In this document: in pieces, positions 8,322 to 17,613 of the stretch | Position numbering within the stretch: the first letter of the stretch is position 1 | Layout: the number at the start of each line of letters is the position of its first letter | Source: Rouxiella sp. WC2420 | GTDB lineage: Bacteria > Pseudomonadota > Gammaproteobacteria > Enterobacterales > Enterobacteriaceae | Direction: 5' to 3' | NCBI RefSeq assembly: GCF_041200025.1 | Contig: NZ_CP165628.1 | Coordinates: forward strand, 2,356,001-2,420,000 | Length of the DNA stretch: 64,000 nt | Notes under the pieces: model-generated | Database searches by the model: none | Told to the model about the DNA's origin: nothing | Seen by the model: the letters and a program-made list of their open reading frames with translations, nothing else | Position numbers and translations under genes: made by a program

Positions 8322-9275
8322 ATGAATCAGCTTATCCTGTTACTTATTCTTCGTCGTATTGGTTCGGGCATTTTGACGCTGTTTATCGTTTCGGCGCTGG
8401 TGTTTATTATCACCAGCATGTTGCCGGGCGATGCGGCACAGCAGCTGCTGGGACAGGCGGCCACGCCGGAAACGGTTGCCGCTCTGCGTAAAGAGCTAGG
8501 CCTGAATCTGCCGATTTGGCAGCGCTATTTTGAGTGGCTCGGCGGCATGTTGCACGGCGATTTTGGAACGTCGTTTGCCAACAATATGCCGGTCACCAAA
8601 CTGGTCGCCCAGCGTATTCCCGCCACTTTTGAGCTGGCCGGGATTACCACGCTGGTGTCAGTGCCGCTGGCATTGATTATCGGCATTACGGCGGCGATGA
8701 AACGGGGTTCGCTGATTGACCGCATACTGGTGGTAGGCACCATGTCGGTGGTGGCCGTGCCAGAATTCCTGGTGGCAACTGTCTCGGTAATGGTGTTTGC
8801 GGTGCATCTGCACTGGTTCCCGGCGATGTCGCTGGGTTCCACCAATCAGGATTTTCTTGGTTACCTGCAGGCCTATGCGCTGCCGGTATTTACCCTGTGC
8901 TGCGTGCTGGTGGCGCAAATGGCGCGCATGACACGTTCAGCGATTATTAACCAGCTCGACAGTTCTTATCTTGAAATGACGCTGCTCAAGGGCGTCCGCC
9001 CGCTGCGCGCCGTGTTGCGCCACGCCTTGCCCAACGCCGTAGGGCCGATTGCCAATGCTATCTCGCTGAGCCTTTCCTACCTGTTTGGCGGCGTCATTAT
9101 TATCGAAACTATTTTCAGCTATCCAGGGCTTGCCAGTCAGATGGTCGATGCGGTGAGCAACCGCGACCTGCCCATCGTGCAGCTGTGCGTGATGCTGTTC
9201 AGCGGCTGTTATCTTCTGCTGCTGTTGATGGCCGATATCGCCACCATTGCCTTTAATCCGAAGCTGAAACAATAA
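8322..9275 (+). CDS. ABC importer 1, inner-membrane permease (DppB-like)
   Basis: 317 residues from the ATG at 8322. GGAGG at 8312-8316 decides this start over an upstream in-frame codon inside the preceding gene. It has six predicted membrane segments with a long periplasmic loop after the first, and the Dpp/Opp N-terminal pattern (RRIGSGILTLFIVSALVF). A cytoplasmic EAA-like coupling loop is visible around LRHALPNAVGPIANAI. It pairs with the next gene to form the transmembrane channel. Confidence 0.85.
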   Translation: MNQLILLLILRRIGSGILTLFIVSALVFIITSMLPGDAAQQLLGQAATPETVAALRKELGLNLPIWQRYFEWLGGMLHGDFGTSFANNMPVTKLVAQRIPATFELAGITTLVSVPLALIIGITAAMKRGSLIDRILVVGTMSVVAVPEFLVATVSVMVFAVHLHWFPAMSLGSTNQDFLGYLQAYALPVFTLCCVLVAQMARMTRSAIINQLDSSYLEMTLLKGVRPLRAVLRHALPNAVGPIANAISLSLSYLFGGVIIIETIFSYPGLASQMVDAVSNRDLPIVQLCVMLFSGCYLLLLLMADIATIAFNPKLKQ

Positions 9276-9297
9276 GTTATTTACCAGAGGGGACTCA

Positions 9298-10170
9298 GTG
9301 ATGCGTAGAACTGTCATGGTGTTAAAAACGACTCTGAACTTCTGGCGTTCGTTATCCACCACCGGCCGCGTTGGCCTGGTGATTTCTCTATTTTGGCTAT
9401 GCATGGCGCTGTTTGGCGGCTGGCTTGCGCCGTACAGCATAGAAGATATTGCCGGTGGCGGTATTAACGAAGGTTTTAGTCGCGCCTTCCTGCTCGGCAC
9501 GGATTATCTCGGGCGCGACATGCTGACCCGCGTGCTTTACGGCGCGCGTTACTCGATTGGACTGGCACTTTCCGCTGCAATTCTGGCCAGCGTACTTGGC
9601 ACCGTGCTCGCGTTGCTCGCCGCAATGTCAGGTAAATGGATCGAAGAACTTTTAGGCCGTATCAATGACGCGATGCTGATTATGCCCGGCAAGATCATGG
9701 CGCTGCTGATGGTGGCGGTGTTCGGCTCTTCACTGCCGATGCTGATCCTCACCGCGGTAATCAGCTATTGGCCCGGCGCTTTTCGTATCGCCTACGCCAT
9801 GGCCTCCAATCTGCGTTCGATGGAATACGTGCAGGCGGCGCATCTGCGTGGAGAAAGCAAAGTCTATATCGCGCTAACCGACGTGCTGCCCAATATGCTG
9901 CACCCGATGCTCACCGATTTTGGCCTGCGCTTTGTCTATATCGTGCTGCTGCTCAGCGGCCTGAGTTTTCTGGGTTTGGGCGTGCAACCGCCTTACGCCG
10001 ACTGGGGCACGCTGGTGCACGAAAACCTGCAGGCGCTGTTTGACGGCTCGCCGTCGGTGCTGGTTCCGGCCGTGGCGATTGCCAGTCTCACTATTGGCGT
10101 GAACTTGTTTATTGACAGCCTGCAGTCTCGGCGCGTGATTCGACTCGAACTGGAAGAGGAGGCGGCATGA
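9298..10170 (+). CDS. ABC importer 1, inner-membrane permease (DppC-like)
   Basis: 290 residues. GTG (9298) and ATG (9301) are adjacent possible starts. AGAGGGG at 9286-9292 fits the ATG best. The DppC hallmarks are an N-terminal membrane segment, then FLLGTDYLGRDMLTRVLYGARYS, the coupling loop before LPNMLHPMLTDFGL, and GLSFLGLGVQPPYADWG near the end. Its stop overlaps the start of the ATPase gene by 4 bases (ATGA), so translation is coupled. Confidence 0.85.
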   Translation: MMRRTVMVLKTTLNFWRSLSTTGRVGLVISLFWLCMALFGGWLAPYSIEDIAGGGINEGFSRAFLLGTDYLGRDMLTRVLYGARYSIGLALSAAILASVLGTVLALLAAMSGKWIEELLGRINDAMLIMPGKIMALLMVAVFGSSLPMLILTAVISYWPGAFRIAYAMASNLRSMEYVQAAHLRGESKVYIALTDVLPNMLHPMLTDFGLRFVYIVLLLSGLSFLGLGVQPPYADWGTLVHENLQALFDGSPSVLVPAVAIASLTIGVNLFIDSLQSRRVIRLELEEEAA

Positions 10171-11873
10171 ATACATTTCCCATTAATTCACAGCCGGGTA
10201 TCAAGGATATGACACAGGCCACGCAGAATCAGGCTCCGGTGGTGGTTAACGTCAGCCAGCTTGAGGTACAGGCGAAAAACGACAGCGACGAGATAATGAC
10301 TCTCGTTTCAGACATCAGTTTCGAAGTCCGCAAGGGCGAAGTATTGGCGCTGATTGGCGAGTCCGGTTCCGGCAAAACCACTATCGCGCTGGCGCTAATG
10401 GGCTATGCGCGTCACGGATGTAAAATAAGTCACGGCCAGCTAGACATTGTGGGCACGGACGTGACGAAACTTTCGTCGCGCCAGCTTAGCGAGTTTCGCG
10501 GTTCGAAAGTGGCCTATATTGCACAAAGCGCAGCGGCCTCGTTTAATCCGGCCATGAGACTAATGGATCAGGTCATCGAACCGGTGTTGATTCATCACAC
10601 CATGAAACGCGCCGAGGCCGAGAAAAAAGCCGTTGACCTGTTCCGTGAGATGGCACTGCCGTCGCCGGAAACCATCGGCAATCGCTATCCGCATCAGGTT
10701 TCGGGCGGGCAGCTACAGCGCGTGATGGCCGCAATGGCGCTGATTGGCGATCCTGAAGTCGTGATTCTTGACGAGCCAACTACCGCGCTGGATGTGACCA
10801 CTCAGCTTGAAGTGCTGAAAACTTTTCGTCGCGTAGTCAAGCAACGCGGCACCACGGCGATTTACGTCAGCCACGATTTAGCGGTAGTGGCGCAGATGGC
10901 CGACAAGATTCTGGTGTTATTAAAAGGCCAGATTGCCGAATACGGCACCACGGAAGCACTGCTGCAACGACCAGAATCGCCTTATACCCGCAGTTTGCTT
11001 GCCGCCGCGCAGCATAAACCGCGCGTTAGCCCATGGCAGCCGGAAGAGGCTCCGGTTAAATGTTTGCTGGAAGTCCGTGAACTTTCTGCCGGTTATGGTC
11101 CATTGGATGCCAACGGCAAGCCAAAAATCAGCATCCTGCAAGACATTAATTTCAAACTTTATCCCGGACAGGCGATCGGCATTATTGGTGAATCCGGTTC
11201 CGGCAAAACGACGTTGGCGCGAGCAATTGCCGGCATGATTGCTCCGAGCGAAGGTTATATTCTTTTTAACGACAGTTATCTGAAAGGCGATATGTCAGCT
11301 CGCAGTCCTGACGAGCTGCGCCGCGTGCAGTTTGTATTCCAGATGGCCGATACCGCGCTAAACCCGAGCCAGACTATCGCGACTATCCTGAAACGCCCGC
11401 TGGTGTTTTTCCACGGCCTGCGCGGCAAGGCGCTGGATGCTCGACTGAAACAACTGCTGGATCTCGTCCGTTTGCCACACAGCATTCTGCATCGCAAACC
11501 TTCAGGACTGTCGGGCGGTCAAAAGCAGCGCGTCAATCTGGCGCGCGCGCTGGCGGCAGAGCCTGATCTGATACTTTGTGACGAGGTCACTTCTGCGCTG
11601 GATTCCGTAGTCGCTGCTGCCGTTTTGGATCTTATTTCCGAACTGCGCCGCGAGCTGAATGTTTCGTTCCTGTTTATTAGCCATGATTTGCACGCTGTGC
11701 GCTCGGTTTGCGACGATATCATCGTGGTTAATAACGGCAAAATTGCGACCCAGGTCAGCCGTGAAGATTACGATAAAACCTCTAGCAGCCTTTACTACGA
11801 GCGGCTGAAAAGAGCGGTGCCGGAGCTGCGTCAGGGTTGGCTTGAGGAGCAGGACGCCGAGCAGGCAGAATAA
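10167..11873 (+). CDS. ABC importer 1, fused tandem ATPase (DppD-DppF type)
   Basis: 568 residues carrying two complete nucleotide-binding domains. Each has Walker A GESGSGKTT (near residues 64 and 341), an SGGQ signature (SGGQLQRV near 178, SGGQKQRV near 449) and Walker B/H-loop regions (VILDEPTTALD...VSHD and LILCDEVTSALD...ISHD). The second Walker B has CDEV in place of the usual LDEP. The other two peptide importers in this window encode separate ATPases, so the fusion is specific to this system. Its start overlaps the DppC-like gene by 4 bases. There is about 100 bp before the next oxidase gene. Confidence 0.85.
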   Translation: MNTFPINSQPGIKDMTQATQNQAPVVVNVSQLEVQAKNDSDEIMTLVSDISFEVRKGEVLALIGESGSGKTTIALALMGYARHGCKISHGQLDIVGTDVTKLSSRQLSEFRGSKVAYIAQSAAASFNPAMRLMDQVIEPVLIHHTMKRAEAEKKAVDLFREMALPSPETIGNRYPHQVSGGQLQRVMAAMALIGDPEVVILDEPTTALDVTTQLEVLKTFRRVVKQRGTTAIYVSHDLAVVAQMADKILVLLKGQIAEYGTTEALLQRPESPYTRSLLAAAQHKPRVSPWQPEEAPVKCLLEVRELSAGYGPLDANGKPKISILQDINFKLYPGQAIGIIGESGSGKTTLARAIAGMIAPSEGYILFNDSYLKGDMSARSPDELRRVQFVFQMADTALNPSQTIATILKRPLVFFHGLRGKALDARLKQLLDLVRLPHSILHRKPSGLSGGQKQRVNLARALAAEPDLILCDEVTSALDSVVAAAVLDLISELRRELNVSFLFISHDLHAVRSVCDDIIVVNNGKIATQVSREDYDKTSSSLYYERLKRAVPELRQGWLEEQDAEQAE

Positions 11874-11978
11874 GCGATGTAAATTTGTTCAATATTACGC
11901 TTGAAAGTGGGCAGTAAATAACTTCTATTGAATTAATCCTTTGCACCAAGTTATACGATTTATAAGGAACAGCAGTCG

Positions 11979-13310
11979 ATGCCAGCACCGATCAGGTTTG
12001 TACAAGACAGTCATTTATTTCCCGATGCAGTTGACGTGGTGGTTATTGGCGGAGGCATTGCCGGTGCTGCTACCGCTTACGAACTGGCGCGCAAGGGCGT
12101 TTCGGTGGTTTTACTCGAGAAAGGCCTGATTGGCGCGGAGCAGTCGAGCCGCAACTGGGGCTGGTGCCGCCAGCAGAATCGCGATGAGCGCGAGTTACCG
12201 CTCTCGATCCACGCGCTGCAACGTTGGAAAGAATTAAAACAGGAAACAGGCGAAGAGCTGGGTTTCCGCAACACCGGCCTGGTGTATGCGACCAAAAAGC
12301 AGGAAGAGATTGACGCCTGGGAAAAATGGGGCCAGATGGCGAAAAATTACGGCATGCATAGCGAAATTCTTACCGCTGCGCGGGCCAAAGAGCTGACGGC
12401 GGGCAGCGTATCGACCTGGCTCGGCGGCGTATATTCCCCGACTGACGGCCACGCCGAACCTTCACTTGCCGCACCGGGTCTGGCAATTGCCGCCCAAAAG
12501 CTCGGCGCACTGGTGTTTCAGTATTGCGCCGTGCGCGGGCTGGATGTTTCGGCCGGTCGGGTTAGCGGCGTGTGGACCGAACGCGGGCTGATTCGCGCCA
12601 GCTCTGTGGTGGTGGCGGGCGGGGCGTGGAGCTCAATGTTCTGTCGTCGCCACGGCATTGACCTGCCGCTGGGCAACGTGATTGGCACTGCGATGCGCAC
12701 CGCGCCTATCGAACAGGTGATCAAGATGCCGCTGTATACCGAAGGTTTCGCCTGCCGCCCGCAGCTCGACGGTAGCTACACGCTGTCAGTTTCTGGACGT
12801 GGAAGGGTGGCCATCGGTCCACAAGGTTTGCGTTATGCCAAGAAGTTTTATCCGACCTTTCAGGCGCGGCGAAAAAATCTCAAAGTACATTTCAGTCCCG
12901 GCGCGTTTATCGAAGGCCCGGAAGCCATGGGGTCATGGGAATTTGATGGCCGATCGCCATTTGAAAAAGTGCGCGTGCTTGACCCTGAGCCGGACCACGC
13001 CATGGTTAAAGAGGGCATCGAAGCCATGCGCCGCGAATATCCGGCGCTGGGCGCAGTAAAAGTGGTGCAGTCGTGGGGCGGGATGATAGACAGCACGCCG
13101 GACGCAGTGCCGGTGATTTCCAGCGTTGATAAACTGCCAGGACTGTTTATTTCAGCCGGATACAGCGCACACGGTTTCGGCATTGGTCCGGGCGCGGGCA
13201 GTCTGATGTCTGATTTGGTAACCGGCAGCGCGCCAGTGGTTGACCCTGCGCCTTTCCGCCTTGACCGCTTCAGCGACGGCAGTGATATCAAAAAACCGGG
13301 GATGATGTAA
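11979..13310 (+). CDS. Second DAO-family FAD oxidoreductase
   Basis: 443 residues. The FAD motif GGGIAGAATAYEL begins at residue 24 after an extension of about 18 residues. The next block, SSRNWGWCRQQNRD, marks a DAO subfamily often found beside Dpp-type importers and different from PuuB. The C-terminus has WGGMIDSTPDAVP and GYSAHGFGIGPGAG. It likely oxidises an amino acid, N-substituted amino acid or amine after import. Weak ribosome site AAGGAA at about 11963. The adjacent GNAT gene starts immediately after its TAA. Confidence 0.75.
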   Translation: MPAPIRFVQDSHLFPDAVDVVVIGGGIAGAATAYELARKGVSVVLLEKGLIGAEQSSRNWGWCRQQNRDERELPLSIHALQRWKELKQETGEELGFRNTGLVYATKKQEEIDAWEKWGQMAKNYGMHSEILTAARAKELTAGSVSTWLGGVYSPTDGHAEPSLAAPGLAIAAQKLGALVFQYCAVRGLDVSAGRVSGVWTERGLIRASSVVVAGGAWSSMFCRRHGIDLPLGNVIGTAMRTAPIEQVIKMPLYTEGFACRPQLDGSYTLSVSGRGRVAIGPQGLRYAKKFYPTFQARRKNLKVHFSPGAFIEGPEAMGSWEFDGRSPFEKVRVLDPEPDHAMVKEGIEAMRREYPALGAVKVVQSWGGMIDSTPDAVPVISSVDKLPGLFISAGYSAHGFGIGPGAGSLMSDLVTGSAPVVDPAPFRLDRFSDGSDIKKPGMM

Positions 13311-14201
13311 ATGACTGAGCAGTGTGCGAAAATTTTGCCAGAAATTATTTTACGTGAAATGACGGCCGCTGATTTAACGGCGTGCCACGGATTATCTCAG
13401 GCGGTGTCCTGGTCGCATCGTCTCGAAGACTGGCAGCTTGCTTTTCACTGTGGCAAAGGCTGGGTAGCCGAGTCCGCCGGTCAAGTGTTGGGCAGCGCGA
13501 TTTACTGGCGGTGGGGCAGCGAGTCCGCGACGCTGGGACTGGTTATTGTCAGCCCAGACTGTCAGGGGCGCGGAGTGGGCAAAGCATTGCTTAACACTCT
13601 TATCGGTAAGCTTGACGGCAGCAAAATTCGCCTGCACGCCACGCCTGAAGGCAAGCCGTTGTATGAGAAGCTCGGTTTTGTCACCACGGGCGGTATTCGC
13701 CAGCAGCAGAGCCGCGAACTGCCTGTAATTACTGCTCCAGAGCTGGAAAATAACTGCCGTTTTCGCCCATTGGGCGTGGAGGATGTCAATACGTTGAGCG
13801 AGCTGGATACGTTGTCGAGCGGCATGCGGCGTCCGGCGCTCTATCAGGCGCTGTTGGACCCGCAGAGCCCGTTCTGCATGGAAAAAGGCCTGCTGTTGAC
13901 GCGCGACGACAAGCCCGCCGGTTTCGCGCTGCTGCGCAAGTTTGGCCGTGGCTATAATATCGGGCCCGTGATTGCCGCCAGCCTTGACGATGCCAAGGCG
14001 TTGATCCAACAGCTGTTGAGTGAAAGCAACGGGAAATTCATGCGCCTTGACGTCGAGGCCGAGTCCGGGTTGGCAGAGTGGCTGGAAACACTGGGATTAC
14101 CCTGTGTTGACCGCCCAACCACGATGTACAAAGACGGCCATCCTCCTGTTTCCGCCGAGGGTTGGTGCAACTTCGTGCTGGCAACGCAGGCGCTGGCCTA
14201 A
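13311..14201 (+). CDS. GNAT-family N-acetyltransferase, tandem-domain form
   Basis: 296 residues, roughly twice a single GNAT domain. The N-terminal domain carries the acetyl-CoA pyrophosphate motif QGRGVGKALL (residues 85-94). The second half looks like a degenerate GNAT repeat with no clear motif A. The ATG follows the previous stop with no gap, implying translational coupling. It could acetylate an amine intermediate or detoxify substrate. The M20 hydrolase at the cluster end could reverse such N-acylation. Confidence 0.65.
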   Translation: MTEQCAKILPEIILREMTAADLTACHGLSQAVSWSHRLEDWQLAFHCGKGWVAESAGQVLGSAIYWRWGSESATLGLVIVSPDCQGRGVGKALLNTLIGKLDGSKIRLHATPEGKPLYEKLGFVTTGGIRQQQSRELPVITAPELENNCRFRPLGVEDVNTLSELDTLSSGMRRPALYQALLDPQSPFCMEKGLLLTRDDKPAGFALLRKFGRGYNIGPVIAASLDDAKALIQQLLSESNGKFMRLDVEAESGLAEWLETLGLPCVDRPTTMYKDGHPPVSAEGWCNFVLATQALA

Positions 14202-14221
14202 GGCTAAGTTCGGGAGCAAAC

Positions 14222-15172
14222 GTGAAAACCCTTCTCTATAAATCGGACCCTGCACGCGGCAAAGTATGGCAAAAAATTCTGGCAGAAATTGCGCCGGAAT
14301 ATCGTTTTATTCAGTGGAATGATTTGGATTTCAGCGACGGCGATCCTGCAATTTTCGCTGAGGTCGATTTTCTGGTGTCTTGGATACCGCCGGAAAACCT
14401 GGCAGATCGTTTTCCAAATTTGAAAGTTTTATTCTCGGTAGCTGCCGGTGTCGATCATTTTGATTTACGCCAGTTGCCTGCGTCTTTGCCGGTGGTGAGA
14501 ATGGTCGAACCCGGCCTGACGCAGGGCATGGTGGAGTATGTTACTTTTGCCGCCCTGGCGCTGCATCGCGATATTCCACAGTATTTACAGCAGCAAAAAC
14601 AGCAGCTTTGGCAGAGTCATCCGGTGCTCGGCGCCGCTAAACGACGCATTGGCGTTTTAGGGCTGGGCGAATTGGGTCAGGCTACACTTAAGATGCTGAA
14701 TAATTTCGGCTTTGAGTGCCACGGCTGGAGCCGTTCCGGCAATGCGCCTGAAGGAGTGACGGGCTGGGCGGGCGTCGAGCAACTGGGTGAATTTTTGTCG
14801 CACAGTGATATTCTGGTTTGCCTACTGCCGCTGACCGAGCAAACGCGCGGAACGCTTAATGCCGAGCTGTTTGCTCAACTGCCAAAAGGGGCTGGCCTGA
14901 TTCAGGTGGGGCGCGGACAACAGCTGGTCGCCGAAGATTTGCTCGTCGCACTGGATAGCGGGCAGTTGCGCGCGGCGGTGCTCGACGTTTTCGATCCCGA
15001 ACCCTTACCGGCGGGAGAGGCGCTGTGGCAGCATCCGCAAGTGTGGATCACGCCGCATATCGCCAGTCAGACTCAGCCAGAAACCGCAGTGACCGCGCTG
15101 CTGGCCAATCTGCAGCGGTTTGCGCAAGGACAGCCAATGCATGGTGAAATAGATAAAACCAAGGGGTATTGA
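14222..15172 (+). CDS. D-2-hydroxyacid dehydrogenase, GhrA-like glyoxylate/hydroxypyruvate reductase
   Basis: 316 residues from a GTG at 14222. A longer in-frame start at 14162 would overlap the GNAT gene and lacks a family-like N-terminus. The NAD(P) motif GLGELG is at 147-152, and the catalytic Arg/Glu/His set is visible in QVGRGQQ, FDPEPLP and ITPHIAS. GhrA reduces glyoxylate and hydroxypyruvate. Glyoxylate is the expected product when a DAO enzyme oxidises a glycine-like or N-carboxymethyl substrate, which fits the two oxidases upstream. GGGAGC lies 4-5 bases before the GTG. Confidence 0.7.
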   Translation: MKTLLYKSDPARGKVWQKILAEIAPEYRFIQWNDLDFSDGDPAIFAEVDFLVSWIPPENLADRFPNLKVLFSVAAGVDHFDLRQLPASLPVVRMVEPGLTQGMVEYVTFAALALHRDIPQYLQQQKQQLWQSHPVLGAAKRRIGVLGLGELGQATLKMLNNFGFECHGWSRSGNAPEGVTGWAGVEQLGEFLSHSDILVCLLPLTEQTRGTLNAELFAQLPKGAGLIQVGRGQQLVAEDLLVALDSGQLRAAVLDVFDPEPLPAGEALWQHPQVWITPHIASQTQPETAVTALLANLQRFAQGQPMHGEIDKTKGY

Positions 15173-15173
15173 T

Positions 15174-16358
15174 ATGAGCAGTATTGCCGCCACTGGCGAC
15201 GAATCATTAATCGCAGAAATACTTTCCCGACTGACTGATATTCGCCGCGATTTGCACGCCCATCCCGAGCTGGGATTCGAGGTTCATCGCACCGCAAAAG
15301 TGGTGGCAGAATTTTTGCGTGAATTGGGTATTGAAGTGCATGAAGGCATCGGCCAAACCGGCGTGGTGGGCGTATTACGCAAGGGAACCGGGGGTAAAAG
15401 CGTTGGGCTGCGTGCCGATATGGACGCGTTGCCGATTGTCGAGCAAGGCACGCCGGACTATATCAGCCAGAATCCCGGCGTCATGCACGCTTGCGGCCAT
15501 GACGGACATACCACCATGCTGCTCGGCGCGGCGTGGCTATTATCTAAAACCGCTGATTTTGACGGCACGGTAAACTTTATCTTCCAGCCCGCCGAAGAGG
15601 GGCAGGCCGGGGCTAAAGCGATGATCGATGACGGATTATTTCGCCGCTTCCCCTGTGACAGCGTATTTGCGGTACACAACTGGCCAGAACTGGCAGAGGG
15701 CGTAGCGCAGACACGTTCAGGGCCAATTATGGCGGCAGCTGACCGGTTTGATATTCGCGTTTTCGGCGGAGGCGGTCACGCGGCGCAGCCTCACCTGTCA
15801 CCAGATACGATGCTGGCGACCAGCGAGCTGGTGGTGCAGCTGAATACTATCGTTTCGCGCTGCATCGACCCGACTGATCCGGCGTTGCTGACTGTTACGC
15901 AGGTGCAGGGCGGATTCTCGCATAACATGATCCCGGCGGAAGCCAAAATTACCGGCACGGTGCGCAGTTTTGACCTGCGCGCGCAGGACATTATCGAAGC
16001 CAGCCTGCGCCGTATCGCAGAACACGTTCCCGCCGCGCACGGCCTCGACGCCGACGTGAAATATCACCGCTACTATCCGGCGACCATCAATACACCGGCA
16101 GAAGCCGAAGTTGCGCTAAAAGCCGCCCGCGCTGCCGGACTGGATGCCAGCGTGGCCCCAAAACCGGCGCTGACATCGGAAGATTTCTCGTTTATGTTGC
16201 AGGAAAAACCGGGCGCTTATCTGTGGCTTGGACAGGGCGACGGCAGCGCGAAACCACTCGCCCCGCTGCATCACCCGCGCTATGACTTCAATGACAACAT
16301 CATTACTCACGGCGTGCGCTGGTTTGCCGAGGTAGTCAGGTGTCAATTGGGGGCTTAA
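15174..16358 (+). CDS. M20-family amidohydrolase (hippurate hydrolase/N-acyl-amino-acid deacylase-like)
   Basis: 394 residues. The dinuclear metal site of the HipO/AbgA/ILR1 branch is clear: MHACGHDGHT (C107, H109), the acidic QPAEEGQAG near 140, and a late HHPRYDFND histidine. These enzymes cleave N-acyl or N-aminoacyl amide bonds. It starts two bases after the reductase stop and has AAGGGG upstream, so it is the last gene of the cluster. It may release the free amino acid or amine from an imported conjugate for the two oxidases. Confidence 0.8.
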   Translation: MSSIAATGDESLIAEILSRLTDIRRDLHAHPELGFEVHRTAKVVAEFLRELGIEVHEGIGQTGVVGVLRKGTGGKSVGLRADMDALPIVEQGTPDYISQNPGVMHACGHDGHTTMLLGAAWLLSKTADFDGTVNFIFQPAEEGQAGAKAMIDDGLFRRFPCDSVFAVHNWPELAEGVAQTRSGPIMAAADRFDIRVFGGGGHAAQPHLSPDTMLATSELVVQLNTIVSRCIDPTDPALLTVTQVQGGFSHNMIPAEAKITGTVRSFDLRAQDIIEASLRRIAEHVPAAHGLDADVKYHRYYPATINTPAEAEVALKAARAAGLDASVAPKPALTSEDFSFMLQEKPGAYLWLGQGDGSAKPLAPLHHPRYDFNDNIITHGVRWFAEVVRCQLGA

Positions 16359-16686
16359 TCTCTCGAATTTCCCGTTTTACTATCAGTTTAATCCGGCAGC
16401 ATGAGTTGCCGGTTTTACTGTTGAACTCTCTGCTTGATTCTCGTTCGCCGCCTCCTCAGTAATCCGGTTTACTCAATTCACTTTAAAAGCGTCGTAAATT
16501 CAAAGCTCTTCTGTCAAAAACGCCTATTTTGTTAAAATTATAACATTTTGACATCAGCGGTATTAACTCGTTAAGCCCCGTACAACGTAATCTCAAGAGT
16601 GGGATTGATGTCACGCATTTAACATTCAACCGCTGTTATTGTTATTTCTACAACATTTATAGATTTAATTTTACAGGGGAGATGTG
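16359..16686. other. 328-base gap between the amidohydrolase and the sugar module
   Basis: The gap contains the cluster's probable terminator (16391-16416) and then an AT-rich promoter region for the kinase operon. No gene is seen. A TTGACA-like TTTGACAT near 16543-16552 could be part of a promoter, but no convincing partner was fixed. Confidence 0.45.
16391..16416 (+). terminator. Probable terminator of the 3.1-16.4 kb cluster
   Basis: CCGGCA (16393-16398) and TGCCGG (16407-16412) form a 6-bp stem around 8 bases, followed by only four T residues. This is a modest rho-independent terminator. Confidence 0.5.
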
Positions 16687-17604
16687 ATGGAAATTGCCGT
16701 CATTGGTTCAAACATGGTTGATCTGATTACTTACACCAATTCGATGCCTAAAGCCGGAGAGACGCTGGAAGCGCCGGACTTCGCGCTGGGCTGTGGGGGA
16801 AAGGGGGCCAATCAGGCCGTCGCCGCTGCCAAACTGGGTGCCAAAGTCATGATGGTCAGCAAGGTAGGTGAAGATTTATTTGCTGAAAATACGGTAAAAA
16901 ATCTGCAGCAATTTGGCATTGATACGCGCTACGTCACGGTCGCAGCGGGAACTTCCAGCGGCGTAGCGCCAATTTTTGTCGACGACCAGTCGCAAAACCG
17001 CATTTTGATTATCAAAGGGGCAAACGCAAAGCTGGCTCCGGCTGATATTGATGCCGCCGCCGAGGCGCTAAAAGCCTGCCGTCTTATCGTCTTGCAGTTG
17101 GAAATCCCGCTGCCGACGGTGTATTACGCCATCGATTTTGCCCGCAGGCATGGCATTCCCGTGATCCTCAATCCGGCACCTGCGGTCGCCGACCTTGATA
17201 TCGACTATGCCTGCCAGTGCGAGTTCTTTATGCCCAATGAAACCGAGCTGGAGATCCTCACCGGTTTACCCACGGCGACGGAAGAAGAAGTGCTAAGGGC
17301 AGGGCGTATGCTGCTGGGACGCGGCTTGAAAAACTTGATTATTACTCTGGGCAACCGTGGTTCGGTGTGGATGCAAGGTGATCAAATTCATCGTGTCAGC
17401 CCAACTCCGGTGCAGGCGGTGGATACCAGTGGCGCGGGCGATGCCTTCATTGGCTGCTTCGCCCATTACCTGGTCAAAGATGGCGATATTGCCGCAGCCA
17501 TGCAGTCGGCTTCCGCCTATGCCGCCTGCAGCGTTACCCAACGGGGAACTCAGCTGTCATACCCCGATGCCGATACTTTTCATGGTTTTCTCACTGCTAA
17601 CTGA
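16687..17604 (+). CDS. PfkB-family carbohydrate kinase (ribokinase-like)
   Basis: 305 residues from ATG 16687. A GTG three bases upstream is possible, but GGGGAG at 16676-16681 places the ATG well. The N-terminal GCGGKGANQAVAAAKLG block and the C-terminal DTSGAGDAF anion hole with catalytic Asp are the two PfkB signatures. It is clustered with a FucP-like transporter and a DUF4432 epimerase-like protein, indicating import, mutarotation and phosphorylation of a sugar. Ribose is not implied. The family includes ribokinase, fructokinase, deoxyribokinase and nucleoside kinases. Confidence 0.8.
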   Translation: MEIAVIGSNMVDLITYTNSMPKAGETLEAPDFALGCGGKGANQAVAAAKLGAKVMMVSKVGEDLFAENTVKNLQQFGIDTRYVTVAAGTSSGVAPIFVDDQSQNRILIIKGANAKLAPADIDAAAEALKACRLIVLQLEIPLPTVYYAIDFARRHGIPVILNPAPAVADLDIDYACQCEFFMPNETELEILTGLPTATEEEVLRAGRMLLGRGLKNLIITLGNRGSVWMQGDQIHRVSPTPVQAVDTSGAGDAFIGCFAHYLVKDGDIAAAMQSASAYAACSVTQRGTQLSYPDADTFHGFLTAN

Positions 17605-17613
17605 GGATTCATC

